Of a stretch of 64,000 bases of DNA, positions 1 through 9,125 are shown piece after piece. The stretch spans positions 1 to 64,000 of the forward strand of contig CAJYPK010000033.1 of NCBI GenBank assembly GCA_913776615.1, read 5' to 3'. The DNA comes from an uncultured Hymenobacter sp. (GTDB lineage Bacteria > Bacteroidota > Bacteroidia > Cytophagales > Hymenobacteraceae). The position numbers and the translations under genes are program-made. The notes below the pieces were generated by a model that saw nothing but the letters and a program-made list of their open reading frames with translations, was not told where the DNA came from and did no database searches. Each line of letters starts with the position of its first letter. Position 1 is the first letter of the stretch.

Positions 1-156
1 GGGAAGGAGCGCCGCCGCCGGGCTAGCGCGTTTTGAGGATAAGTAACTGAAAAGTAATAATTTGATAAAAAGAACGGGGTAAGGAAATAACCTGCTTGCT
101 GAAAAAAACCGCTTTTTCTGCCGAAAAAAGCCCCGATGTACGCTGAGCACTCCCGA

Positions 157-164
157 TACTTTTG
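157..164 (+). promoter_or_regulatory. possible -7 element upstream of susC
   Basis: TACTTTTG matches the Bacteroidota -7 consensus TAnnTTTG. No good -33 TTTG lies at the expected distance, so the call is weak. It would give a leader of about 125 nt before the ATG at 297. Nothing else is recognisable in the first 296 bases. Confidence 0.3.
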
Positions 165-296
165 GACCAGGCTTTTTACCGATTTCAGTCCGGTTTTTAT
201 TCCGCTGCATCGAATACGACTAGCCCAAATAAATCACTCTACTACTGCCTTTGCTTTTCTCACCCGGCTGCCTCGGCTGCCGCATTTAGCCTTCCT

Positions 297-3200
297 ATGC
301 AGGTAAATCCAGTACTATTATGCAGCGTGCTACTACCCCTGGCAGTGAGCGCCGCACCTACCGACCATGCCGCTGGCCCAGTTGAAAACCTGGCCAGCCT
401 GCGTCGTCCCGCCGCCGACATTACCGTGACGGGTACGGTGCTCGACGAGAAGAAAGTCGGCCTGCCCGGGGCTACTGTGGTTATCAAGGGTACCCAGATT
501 GGTACCTCTACCGATGCCGACGGCCACTTCACGCTCCGCGTTCCCGATGGCACGGCTACGCCTACGCTCGTGATTTCGACGGTTGGCTACCTGCGCCAGG
601 AGATTCCAATCGAAGGCCGCACTTCTTTCACCATCAACCTGGCTCCTAATGCCCAGGACCTGAGTGAGGTAGTGGTAGTCGGCTACGGTACCCAGAAGCG
701 CTCCGACGTAACGGGCTCGGTGGTATCGGTGGCGCAGGATCGCCTGGAGAAAATCCCGGTGTCGAACGTGGCGCAAGCGCTGGCTGGCTCGGTAGCGGGC
801 GTCAACATCACTACCACGTCGAGCGTACCAGGCTCGCAGCCCCGCATTCAGGTGCGCGGCGTGCGCTCCATCTCGGCCAGCACCGACCCCTACATCGTGG
901 TAGACGGGCTGCCATTTCCGGGTAACCTCAACGATATCAACTCGAACGATATCGCCTCGATTGAGATTCTGAAGGATGCCAGCTCCACCGCCATTTACGG
1001 TACGCGGGGCTCCAACGGCGTTATCCTCATCTCGACCAAGCGCGGCAAGACGGGCAAGCCCGAAATCCGCTACAACGGCTACGCCGGTCTCGAATACCTG
1101 GTGAAGCGCCTGAATCCGCTCAGCCCGGAGGCCTACGCCCAGAAGTACCTCGATTTCGCCGCCCAGCGCGGTTTCACGCCCACCCAGCCGCTGCCCAACG
1201 CGGCCGAGGTAGTGAACCTGCAAGCTGGCCGCACCGTGGACTGGATGAAGGAAATCGGTCAGCAGGGTGTGATTCAAGATCATAACCTGTCCATTTCGGG
1301 CGGTACCGACAACGTGAAATACTTCGTGTCGGGGGAGTTTTTCAACCAGCAGGGTACGATCAAGGGCTTCCAGTTTCAGCGCGTGAGCCTGCGCTCGAAC
1401 ATCGACGCGACCATCACGCCCTGGCTGCGGCTGGGTACCTCGTCGTTCTTCTCGACCAACAACGACAATGGCGGCCGCGCCGACCTCACGCTGGCCCAGG
1501 TGACCAGCCCCTACGGCAATCTTTACAACGCCGATGGCACCTACGCCATCTACCCCCAGCTGCCCGAACTGCTGATTAAAAACCCGCTGCTGGCCCTCAC
1601 TACCCAGCGTCAGAGCCGCGTAAACCAGCTCACGGGTACGGGCTACGCCGAGGTGGCACCCACCTTCCTCGAGGGGCTGAAGTATCGCCTCAACGCCACG
1701 TACTCGTACCGGCCCTACCGCTACGCCTACTACGAGGGCCGGTCATTTGGCAACCTGAACGGGTTTGCGCAACTCACCAACGATGAGCGCATGAACTACA
1801 CGCTGGAGAATATCTTGTCTTACACCAAGGACTTCGGCAAGCACCACATCGATTTCACGGGGCTCTACAGCGCCCAGGAGAACACCTACTTCACGACCAC
1901 CGAAAACGGTAGCGGTTTCATTAACGACCAGAGCGGCTTCAACAGCATTGGCTCGGGCTCGCTGCCGCCCACCATCAGCTCGTACAACGAGCGCCGGGCG
2001 CTGCTCTCGCAGATGGCCCGCGTCAACTACAACTACGACAGCCGCTATCTGCTCACGCTCACGGCGCGCCGCGACGGCTCCACCGTATTCGGGAGCAACA
2101 CGGATAAGTACAACATCTTCCCCTCGTTTGCCCTGGGGTGGAACGTGGCCAACGAAGCCTTCCTCAAGGATAACAACCTGCTCAACGTGCTGAAGCTGCG
2201 CTTCTCGTACGGGATCACCGGTAACGAAGCCATCAACCCCTACCAAACCATTACGGGCCTGGCTCAATTGCAATACGCTTACAATGGCGTAACGACGGTA
2301 GGTTTGCGCCCGAACATTCTGGGTAATGCCGACCTGAAATGGGAGCACACGGGTAGCACCAACTACGCCATCGACTTCGGCATTCTGAAGAACCGCATCA
2401 CCGGTACGGTAGAGTACTACGATGCGAAAACCAGCGACCTGCTGCTGAACCGGCAGATTCCGATTATCAGCGGCTACGGCTCGGTACTCTCCAACGTAGG
2501 TTCGGTGCGTAACCAAGGCGTTGAGGTGGCCCTGACCACGGCCAACGTGCAGCGGCCCGACTTCACCTGGGAAACGACGCTCAACTTCTCGGCCGTGCGC
2601 AACCGCGTGACCCAGATTTACGGCACCGGCGGCGACGACATTGGCAACAACCTCTTCATCGGCCGGCCGCTGGGAGGCATCTACGACTACGTGAAAACCG
2701 GCGTGTGGCAGCAGGGGGAAGACGCCAGCAGCCAGGACCCCGGGGCTAAGCCCGGCGACCTCAAGTTTGCCGACATCAACGGCGACGGTAAAATCACCAG
2801 CCTCGACCGCCAGTACCTCGGCTCGACGCTGCCCGACTGGCAGGGGGGTATCACCAACACCTTTACTTACAAGGGCCTGAGCCTGCGCATCTTCTTCCAG
2901 ACCGTACAGGGCGTGCTGCGTAACAACGGCAACCTGAACTTCGTGGACCTCGGCGGCCGTACCAACATCCCGCAGGAAGTAGGCTACTGGACGCCCCAGA
3001 ATGCCAGCCAGGACCGCCCCGGCCTCAACTACACCAACCCCCGGGGCTACGGCTACGCCAGCAATGCTAGCTTCACCCGCCTCAAGGACATGACGCTCAA
3101 CTACACCTTCCCGGCTGATCTGAGCGAGAAGCTGCACCTGGGCAACCTCTCGGTGTACCTGAGCGGCCGCAACCTCTACACCTGGACCAAGTGGGTGGGC

Positions 3201-3308
3201 TGGGACCCCGAGCAGAACTACACCGTGGGTAACGGTACCGGTAACGGCGGCACCAACTTCCCGCAGGTGCGCAGCATCGTGGCTGGCGTCAACGTAAGCC
3301 TGCGCTAA
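297..3308 (+). CDS. SusC/RagA-family TonB-dependent outer-membrane transporter
   Basis: Outer-membrane transporter that should import oligosaccharides together with the SusD protein encoded next. The ATG at 297 is chosen over one at 162 because it puts a clean signal peptide (MQVNPVLLCSVLLPLAVSAA) at the N-terminus; the longer version would bury it. After the signal come a carboxypeptidase-regulatory-like beta-sandwich (around residues 40-120, ITVTGTVLDEKKVGLPGATV), the SusC hallmark LSEVVVVGYGTQK, a plug domain (VRGVRSIS..DPYIVVDG), and a long beta-barrel ending in a basic, aromatic-poor strand (VNVSLR). About 1,003 residues, normal for the family. It opens the carbohydrate locus and is separated from susD by 35 nt. 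Family certain; substrate not visible. Confidence 0.95.
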   Translation: MQVNPVLLCSVLLPLAVSAAPTDHAAGPVENLASLRRPAADITVTGTVLDEKKVGLPGATVVIKGTQIGTSTDADGHFTLRVPDGTATPTLVISTVGYLRQEIPIEGRTSFTINLAPNAQDLSEVVVVGYGTQKRSDVTGSVVSVAQDRLEKIPVSNVAQALAGSVAGVNITTTSSVPGSQPRIQVRGVRSISASTDPYIVVDGLPFPGNLNDINSNDIASIEILKDASSTAIYGTRGSNGVILISTKRGKTGKPEIRYNGYAGLEYLVKRLNPLSPEAYAQKYLDFAAQRGFTPTQPLPNAAEVVNLQAGRTVDWMKEIGQQGVIQDHNLSISGGTDNVKYFVSGEFFNQQGTIKGFQFQRVSLRSNIDATITPWLRLGTSSFFSTNNDNGGRADLTLAQVTSPYGNLYNADGTYAIYPQLPELLIKNPLLALTTQRQSRVNQLTGTGYAEVAPTFLEGLKYRLNATYSYRPYRYAYYEGRSFGNLNGFAQLTNDERMNYTLENILSYTKDFGKHHIDFTGLYSAQENTYFTTTENGSGFINDQSGFNSIGSGSLPPTISSYNERRALLSQMARVNYNYDSRYLLTLTARRDGSTVFGSNTDKYNIFPSFALGWNVANEAFLKDNNLLNVLKLRFSYGITGNEAINPYQTITGLAQLQYAYNGVTTVGLRPNILGNADLKWEHTGSTNYAIDFGILKNRITGTVEYYDAKTSDLLLNRQIPIISGYGSVLSNVGSVRNQGVEVALTTANVQRPDFTWETTLNFSAVRNRVTQIYGTGGDDIGNNLFIGRPLGGIYDYVKTGVWQQGEDASSQDPGAKPGDLKFADINGDGKITSLDRQYLGSTLPDWQGGITNTFTYKGLSLRIFFQTVQGVLRNNGNLNFVDLGGRTNIPQEVGYWTPQNASQDRPGLNYTNPRGYGYASNASFTRLKDMTLNYTFPADLSEKLHLGNLSVYLSGRNLYTWTKWVGWDPEQNYTVGNGTGNGGTNFPQVRSIVAGVNVSLR

Positions 3309-3343
3309 TTTTCTTCCATTCCGATTTTTAGATTACTAACGAT

Positions 3344-4930
3344 ATGAAACGTATTGCGTTAGCATTCATGGGCCTGCTGGGCACGGCCCAGGTGCTCAGC
3401 TCTTGCAAAAAAGATTACTTAGACGAAAATCCCCTTTCGCTCTATACTCCCCAAACGGTACTCGTCGATTCGCTGGGTTTTGAGGCCGCGATGGCCGGCC
3501 TGCAATCGGTGGTGCGCGAGCAGTACACTGTCGATGGGGCGCAGGGCCTGCTCGGCATCATGCAGGAAGGGACCGACGTGTGCATTCCGGGCCAGGTGCA
3601 GGGGATCGAGGTGCCGTACTATAATTACACCCTGCTCAACTCGCAGGACCAAGGCGCGGCCTACTTCTGGGGCTGGGCTTACCGCACCATCAACAACGCC
3701 AACCAGATTATCGCCGGGGCCGCTGCCGCTCCTTCAACCTTACGCCAAGGCTACAAAAACCGCATTTCGGCCGAAGCCCGCTTCTTTCGGGCTTATGCGT
3801 ACGACCTGCTGGCGACGCTTTACGGCGATGTGCCGCTGATTGACACGCCCGTATCGTCGCCGCGGACCGACTTCACCCGTACGCCGGTGGCCACGGTCAA
3901 CGATTTCATCGTGAGCGACCTGACGACGGCCATCCCCAGCATGTTCGACGCTAATAAGGCCGTCTCGGGCCGCATTACGAAGGGCGCCGCACAACAGCTG
4001 CTGGGCCAGGTATACCTGCGCATGAACCAGCCCGCTAAGGCTGAATCCGTGCTGAAGGATCTCATTAACAGCGGCACGTACAAGCTGATTTCGGCGCGCT
4101 ACGGCGTGCGGTCCGGCCAGCCCGGCGACTATTTCTCCGATATGTTTATCGTGGGTAATCAGCGCCGCAACCAGGGCAACACCGAAATCATTTGGGGCAT
4201 TGAGCAGCAGCTCAACGTGCCGGGTGCCCAGACGAATGCCCAGCAGCGCCGCATGTGGGTGCCGGGCTACTACAACATCAAAGGGATGATTATCGCCGAC
4301 TCGTTGGGTGGGCGTGGTATCGGGCGGATGCGCCTCAGCAACTGGGTAGACTATCGCCTCTACCCGGCCAACGAGAACGCCGACATGCGCAACTCGCGCT
4401 ACAACCTCAAGCGCCGCTTCTACTACAACGACCCGTCCCAGCCGAGCCTGCTCAACAAGCGCGTAACCGGCCTCAAGGGTACCGATACCATCTTCTTCAT
4501 CACGCCCTACACCACCAAGTGGAACCAGTATAACCCGGCCGATCCCTTCGGCTACGGCACCATCAAGGACCTGCCCATGATGCGCCTGGGCGAAACCTAC
4601 CTGCTGCTGGCCGAGGCGCAGTTTAAGCAGGGTAAAACCAGCGACGCGGCTACCAGCATCAACATGCTGCGGACCCGCGCCAAGGCGGCGCAGGTGAGCG
4701 CTTCGGATATCACCCTCGACTTCATTCTCGACGAGCGCGTGCGCGAGCTGATCGGGGAGGAGCAGCGCCGCCTCACGCTCATGCGGACCGGCACGCTCGT
4801 GGACCGGGCTACCCGCCTCAACGGCGCGTCTATCACGGGCCTCTCCAAAACGCACCTGTTGCTGCCCATCCCGCAGTCGACTATCGATTTGAACGTTAAC
4901 GCTACCTTGACTCAGAACCCCGGCTACTAG
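3344..4930 (+). CDS. SusD/RagB-family nutrient-binding outer-membrane lipoprotein
   Basis: Surface glycan-binding lipoprotein that caps the SusC barrel. The signal peptide ends in a lipobox-like LSSC with Cys20 followed by KKDYLDENPL, typical of SusD lipoproteins. The rest fits the RagB/SusD alpha-helical TPR fold: EARFFRAYAYDLLATLYGDVPL in the N-terminal half, and near the C-terminus LPMMRLGETYLLLAEAQF followed by LDERVRELIGEEQRR. Length of 528 residues is typical. It lies 35 nt after SusC and is almost certainly cotranscribed. Family certain; ligand unknown. Confidence 0.95.
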   Translation: MKRIALAFMGLLGTAQVLSSCKKDYLDENPLSLYTPQTVLVDSLGFEAAMAGLQSVVREQYTVDGAQGLLGIMQEGTDVCIPGQVQGIEVPYYNYTLLNSQDQGAAYFWGWAYRTINNANQIIAGAAAAPSTLRQGYKNRISAEARFFRAYAYDLLATLYGDVPLIDTPVSSPRTDFTRTPVATVNDFIVSDLTTAIPSMFDANKAVSGRITKGAAQQLLGQVYLRMNQPAKAESVLKDLINSGTYKLISARYGVRSGQPGDYFSDMFIVGNQRRNQGNTEIIWGIEQQLNVPGAQTNAQQRRMWVPGYYNIKGMIIADSLGGRGIGRMRLSNWVDYRLYPANENADMRNSRYNLKRRFYYNDPSQPSLLNKRVTGLKGTDTIFFITPYTTKWNQYNPADPFGYGTIKDLPMMRLGETYLLLAEAQFKQGKTSDAATSINMLRTRAKAAQVSASDITLDFILDERVRELIGEEQRRLTLMRTGTLVDRATRLNGASITGLSKTHLLLPIPQSTIDLNVNATLTQNPGY

Positions 4931-4953
4931 CCGATTGGGGAGGTTAAGGCCCG

Positions 4954-4989
4954 GGCCGGGGCCTGCCGGTGGGACGGCAGGTTCCGGCC
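4954..4989 (+). terminator. GC-rich hairpin after susD, possible attenuator
   Basis: GGCCGG pairs with CCGGCC and an inner CCTGCCG pairs with CGGCAGG. The T-rich tract that follows is weak (TTCTTGGTTTT), so this may lower transcription from the SusC/SusD genes into the enzyme genes instead of stopping it. Confidence 0.45.
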
Positions 4990-5021
4990 TTCTTGGTTTT
5001 ATCGCGCTTTAAAGATTCTAG

Positions 5022-7064
5022 ATGAAAAAATCTGTTCTCCTCGGCTGGGTACTGGGCGCGCTGCCCGCGGGCCTGGCCTGGGGCCAGGCGGCACCCGCCC
5101 CTTACTACGATACGCACGTGGCCCCGGCGGCTACCAAGCTGCCGCCCTTCGTGGTGCAGCAGCCCGATAAGAAGCGCAGCCCCTACACCGGCCTCACGCG
5201 CCGCCACTGGCAGGATGCCGCCCGCTACCTGCTCAGCGGGGCCTTCAGCTACGTGAAGACGCTCGACGACCCCATGCAGTTTCCGAAGCAGCCGGGCAAA
5301 AGCTACCCGCGCTCGGCCGGCCAGGTACCCACCGAAAAGCTGGAGGGCCTGTGCCGCACGCTGTTCATGGCCGCGCCGCTGCTCAAGGAAAACCCCAAGC
5401 TGACCCTGAACGGCGTGAAAGTGGGCGACTACTACCGCCACCAACTGGCTTTGCTCGTGGACCCGGCCAGCCCCAGCTACATCGCGCCCCGCGCCGCCAA
5501 CGGTGGCCCCAGCCAGAACCTGGTGGAGTTCGGCGGGCTGTCGGTGGCGTTGTTTGCCGCCCCCGAAGTGTTGTGGGACCCGCTGCCCAAGGAAACCAAG
5601 GACAAGCTCGCCGCCACCATGCTCAGCTACGGCGACGGCCCCACCGTGCCCCAGAACTGGCGCTACTTCAACATTTTCATCCTCAGCTTTTACCACAGCC
5701 GGGGCTACACCGTGAACGAGAAGCTGCTGGCCGAGTACCTGCAAAAGCAGCTCGGGCACTACAAAGGTGAGGGCTGGTACGACGACGCGCCGAGCTTCGA
5801 CTACTACAGCATGTGGGCCTTCCAGATGTACGGCCGCCTGTGGAGCGAGTACTACGGCCGCCAGCACTACCCCGAGGTGGCCGCCCAGCTCGCCGCCAAC
5901 TTTGCCCCGCTCAAGGACAATTATCCCTACCAGTTCGGCCGCGACGGCCACATGATTATGTGGGGCCGCAGTATTACCTACCGCTTTGCGGCGGTGGTGC
6001 CGTTTCCGCTCATGGGCTTGCAGCCGGCGGCGGGCACCAACTTCGGCTGGATGCGGCGCATTGCCTCGGGGGCCATGCTGCAATTTTTGCAAAACCCCGA
6101 TTTCTTGCAGGATAACATTCCCACGCTGGGCTTTTACGGGGCGTTTGAGCCGGCCGTGCAGCCTTATAGCTGCCGGGGCAGCGTATTCTGGATGAGCAAG
6201 GCGTTCCTGGGCCTGCTCGTACCGGCCAGCAGCCCGTTCTGGACGGCTACCGAAAACGAAGGCCCCTGGGCCAGCGAGTTCAAGCCCAATACCGTCGTCA
6301 ACAAGTTTGAGCCGGGGCCGAATATTCTCGTCACCGACTACCCCAACAGCGGCGCGGCCGAGCTGCGCACCGCCCCGCACCAGCCCGCCAGCGACCCCTA
6401 CCGGGCCGACGAAAACTACAACCGCCTGAGCTACAACAGCGCCTTCCCCTGGCAGGCCGACGGCCCCGGCGGCCAGGTGGCGATGAACTACGTTTTCCAA
6501 AACCAGCAAGCTAAGTGGGAGCCGCTGCGCCTCTACACCTTTAAGAAGTACGAAGCCGGCGTGTACTACCGCGATGCCGAGCTGGAAACCAACAAAAACG
6601 TGCGCCTGCACCTGGCCGAGATGCCGCTGCCCAACGGCATCCTGCGCCTCGACCAGTACGTCGGCACTGACGCCATTGCCGCCCGGCTGGGTCACTACGC
6701 CCTGCCCAGCCTGGCGGGCTCCGTCAAGCGCAGCACCCGGCAAGTGCAGGGCCACGAGGTGCAAATTATCGACAATGGTACCCACCAGCTGGCGATGGTC
6801 AACCTCAGCGGCTGGCAGAAGCTCGAAACCCTCGATACCAACGGCCTCAACCCCGTGAAGCCTGCCAGCACCGTGCTCAACGCCAGCGCCCAGCTGCCCG
6901 CCGGCTCGCCCACGCTCCTGGCCACGCTCTTGCTCTGGAAAAAATCGGGCACCGCCTGGACCGACGCCGAGCTGCTGCCCGTGCGCGAGCTGACGCCTAC
7001 TGCCAGCGGGGCTACCCTTACGTTGGTAGACGGAGGGCGTCGGGAAGTGAAGTTTGGGGACTAG
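5022..7064 (+). CDS. secreted DUF2264 family protein (possible glycoside hydrolase)
   Basis: The 680-residue protein has a signal peptide (MKKSVLLGWVLGALPAGLAWGQ) and then a DUF2264-type (alpha/alpha)-toroid-like region with conserved stretches such as GLTRRHWQDAARYLL, NLVEFGGLSVALF, PQNWRYFNIFILSF, GWYDDAPSFDYYSMWAFQMY and FGRDGHMIMWGRSITYRF, followed by a beta-rich C-terminal part. Members of this family are common in Bacteroidota carbohydrate loci. From memory, the family has been linked to a beta-glucuronidase CAZy family found in arabinogalactan loci; I am not certain of that link and do not assert the activity. It lies between susD and the fucosidase-like gene on the same strand, which supports a role in glycan breakdown. 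Confidence 0.8.
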   Translation: MKKSVLLGWVLGALPAGLAWGQAAPAPYYDTHVAPAATKLPPFVVQQPDKKRSPYTGLTRRHWQDAARYLLSGAFSYVKTLDDPMQFPKQPGKSYPRSAGQVPTEKLEGLCRTLFMAAPLLKENPKLTLNGVKVGDYYRHQLALLVDPASPSYIAPRAANGGPSQNLVEFGGLSVALFAAPEVLWDPLPKETKDKLAATMLSYGDGPTVPQNWRYFNIFILSFYHSRGYTVNEKLLAEYLQKQLGHYKGEGWYDDAPSFDYYSMWAFQMYGRLWSEYYGRQHYPEVAAQLAANFAPLKDNYPYQFGRDGHMIMWGRSITYRFAAVVPFPLMGLQPAAGTNFGWMRRIASGAMLQFLQNPDFLQDNIPTLGFYGAFEPAVQPYSCRGSVFWMSKAFLGLLVPASSPFWTATENEGPWASEFKPNTVVNKFEPGPNILVTDYPNSGAAELRTAPHQPASDPYRADENYNRLSYNSAFPWQADGPGGQVAMNYVFQNQQAKWEPLRLYTFKKYEAGVYYRDAELETNKNVRLHLAEMPLPNGILRLDQYVGTDAIAARLGHYALPSLAGSVKRSTRQVQGHEVQIIDNGTHQLAMVNLSGWQKLETLDTNGLNPVKPASTVLNASAQLPAGSPTLLATLLLWKKSGTAWTDAELLPVRELTPTASGATLTLVDGGRREVKFGD

Positions 7065-7071
7065 CGTGCGA

Positions 7072-7099
7072 GTAGCGCGGACTACAAAGTCCGCGCTAC
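7072..7099. repeat. perfect 12-bp stem hairpin after the DUF2264 gene
   Basis: GTAGCGCGGACT and AGTCCGCGCTAC flank a 4-nt loop ACAA, starting 8 nt after the stop codon. There is no T-run, so it is better viewed as a short palindromic repeat or mRNA-stabilising hairpin than as a terminator. Confidence 0.6.
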
Positions 7100-7181
7100 C
7101 GCTCCCGATGCAGCGCTTGCCCTCGCCAAGAGCCTGCTCATTTTCTGCCCTTTCCCAGGTGCCGTGTTATGTTTGCTTAAA

Positions 7182-7227
7182 CATCCTGCTCGCTTCGTTT
7201 TACGCGCTAGGCAAAGTGAGCAGGATG
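7182..7227. repeat. inverted repeat in the gap before the GH29 gene
   Basis: CATCCTGCTCGCTT and AAGTGAGCAGGATG form 14-bp arms with one mismatch around an 18-nt loop. It lies in the 381-nt gap between the DUF2264 and GH29 genes. No coding region was found in that gap. Confidence 0.5.
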
Positions 7228-7336
7228 CGTTAGGCTCCAAGCCCCGATAGTTTGGCGACTTGGCACTGGTGTACCGACGAGCTTCGGCTCGATGAAAAGG
7301 CAGGACGCAGCTTCCCGCCTCCTTTTTTACCTGCTT

Positions 7337-7352
7337 ACACAATCGATTGTGT
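7337..7352. promoter_or_regulatory. 16-bp perfect palindrome, possible operator for the GH29 gene
   Basis: ACACAATCGATTGTGT is a perfect palindrome with a central CG, the general shape of LacI-family operators. It lies about 94 nt before the ATG of the GH29 gene. No LacI-type gene is present in the window, so the regulator is unknown and the call is only a candidate. Confidence 0.35.
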
Positions 7353-7445
7353 GCGGGCTTCCCTGGCAAAGTCGGCGGCTCCGGTCGCGGCTGCTGACGG
7401 GCTTCCAGCGGGCAATTGACCACTTTATTTTTTCCTTTCCCACCT

Positions 7446-9101
7446 ATGAACCGTCGTTCCATCCTCAAGAAACTGGCCCTGGCGGCCCCGGCTCCCTGGC
7501 TGCCCGGGTTGGTAGCGGGCCGCGTCCGGGCGGCGCTGGCCGCTGGCGAGCCGGCTGGCTCTTTCCGGCCCAGCTGGGAGTCGCTGAGTAGCTACCAAAC
7601 GCCCGACTGGTTTCGCGATGCCAAGTTTGGTATCTGGGCGCACTGGGGGCCGCAGTGCCAGCCCGAGGCCGGCGACTGGTACGCCCGGGGCATGTACGAG
7701 GAGGGGAGTGGCCAATATAAATCGCACCTGAGCCGCTACGGTCACCCTTCTAAAGCAGGCTTCAAGGACATCATCCGCGAGTGGCGGGCCGAGGAGTGGA
7801 ACCCCGACGAATTGGTGGGTTTCTACCAAAAGGCCGGGGCGCGCTATTTCGTGGCCCTGGCCAACCACCACGACAACTTCGACCTCTACCAAAGCAAGCA
7901 TCAACCCTGGAACTCGACCCGGCTGGGGCCGAAAAAAGACCTGGTGGGCGGCTGGGCCAAGGCCGCCAAAAAGCACGGCCTGCGCTTCGGGGTGAGCGTG
8001 CACGCCGCCCACGCCTGGCGCTGGTACGAAACCGCCCAGCGCGCCGACAAGCAAGGCCCGCTGGCCGGCGTGCCCTACGACGGCCGCCTCACCGCCGCCC
8101 AGGGCCAGGGCCAGTGGTGGCAGGGCCTCGACCCGCAGGCGCTCTACGCCCAAAACCACCCCCTGAGCGCCGATAGCGAAAACAACGGCTCCATCCACCG
8201 GCAGTGGGACTGGGGCAACGGGGCCAGCGTGCCCGACGCGGCCTACTGCGAGAAGTTTTACCAGCGCACCCGCGAACTGATTGACCGCTACGAGCCCGAC
8301 CTGGTGTACTACGACGACACCGCCCTGCCGCTGTGGCCCATCAGCCAAGTGGGCCTGCGCCTGGCGGCCGACCAGTACAACGCCAGCATGCGCCGCCACG
8401 GCGGCCGCAACGAGGCCGTGGTGACGGGCAAAATCCTGACCGAGCAGCAGCGCCGTTGCATGGTCTGGGACATCGAGCGCGGCCAGAGCCAGCAGATCGA
8501 GCCCCTGCCCTGGCAAACCTGCACCTGCCTGGGCGACTGGCACTACAACCGCGCCGTGTACGACCGCCACGGCTACAAAAGCGCCCAGACGGTGATTCAC
8601 ACCTTGGTCGACGTAGTGAGCAAAAACGGCAACCTGCTGCTGAGCGTGCCCGTGCGCGGCAACGGCACCATCGACGAGCAGGAGCGGGCCATCGTGCAGG
8701 GCATCGGCACCTGGATGCAGGCCAACGGCGAGAGCATCTACGGCACCCGCCCCTGGAAAGTACTGGGCGAGGGGCCGGCCCTGGCCCACGCCGCGCCGCT
8801 GACCGCGCAGGGCTTCAACGAGGGCAAGGGGGAGCCGCTGGGGGCGCATGATATCCGCTTCGTAACGAAGGGCGACGTGCTCTACGCCACGGCCCTGGGC
8901 TGGCCCACCGATGGCTACCTGGTCATTGGTGCGCTGGGCGAGGGCAACCCGCTGCGCCCGGAGCCGGTGCGCCGCGTCGAGCTGCTGGGCCACGCCGGCG
9001 GGCCGCTGACCTTCGAGCGCACGGCCCAGGGGCTGCGCGTGCAGCTGCCGGCCCAGCCGCCGGCCGCCGGGCTGGCCTACGCCTTTAAGATTCAAGCTTA
9101 G
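7446..9101 (+). CDS. GH29-type alpha-L-fucosidase, exported
   Basis: Predicted to remove alpha-linked L-fucose from glycan side chains. The ATG at 7446 gives MNRRSILKKLALAAP, a twin-arginine-like signal. GH29 landmarks follow: WFRDAKFGIWAHWGP (residues 55-69), YARGMYEE, WNPDELVGFYQKAGARYFVALANHHDNFDLY (119-148, with the HHD substrate-binding histidines), and DLVYYDD (285-291), where Asp290 sits at the usual nucleophile position. Length of 551 residues suits the family. It follows a 381-nt gap holding a palindrome and lies 24 nt before the GH31 gene. The exact linkage is not predictable; some GH29-like proteins have other activities. Confidence 0.85.
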   Translation: MNRRSILKKLALAAPAPWLPGLVAGRVRAALAAGEPAGSFRPSWESLSSYQTPDWFRDAKFGIWAHWGPQCQPEAGDWYARGMYEEGSGQYKSHLSRYGHPSKAGFKDIIREWRAEEWNPDELVGFYQKAGARYFVALANHHDNFDLYQSKHQPWNSTRLGPKKDLVGGWAKAAKKHGLRFGVSVHAAHAWRWYETAQRADKQGPLAGVPYDGRLTAAQGQGQWWQGLDPQALYAQNHPLSADSENNGSIHRQWDWGNGASVPDAAYCEKFYQRTRELIDRYEPDLVYYDDTALPLWPISQVGLRLAADQYNASMRRHGGRNEAVVTGKILTEQQRRCMVWDIERGQSQQIEPLPWQTCTCLGDWHYNRAVYDRHGYKSAQTVIHTLVDVVSKNGNLLLSVPVRGNGTIDEQERAIVQGIGTWMQANGESIYGTRPWKVLGEGPALAHAAPLTAQGFNEGKGEPLGAHDIRFVTKGDVLYATALGWPTDGYLVIGALGEGNPLRPEPVRRVELLGHAGGPLTFERTAQGLRVQLPAQPPAAGLAYAFKIQA

Positions 9102-9125
9102 CCCTTACCCTTTTCCGCGCTGCCC

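Noticed and set aside
4944..6785. 613-codon open frame on the - strand opposite the DUF2264 gene
   Set aside because: Same antisense artefact of high GC; the + strand protein has a signal peptide and family motifs.
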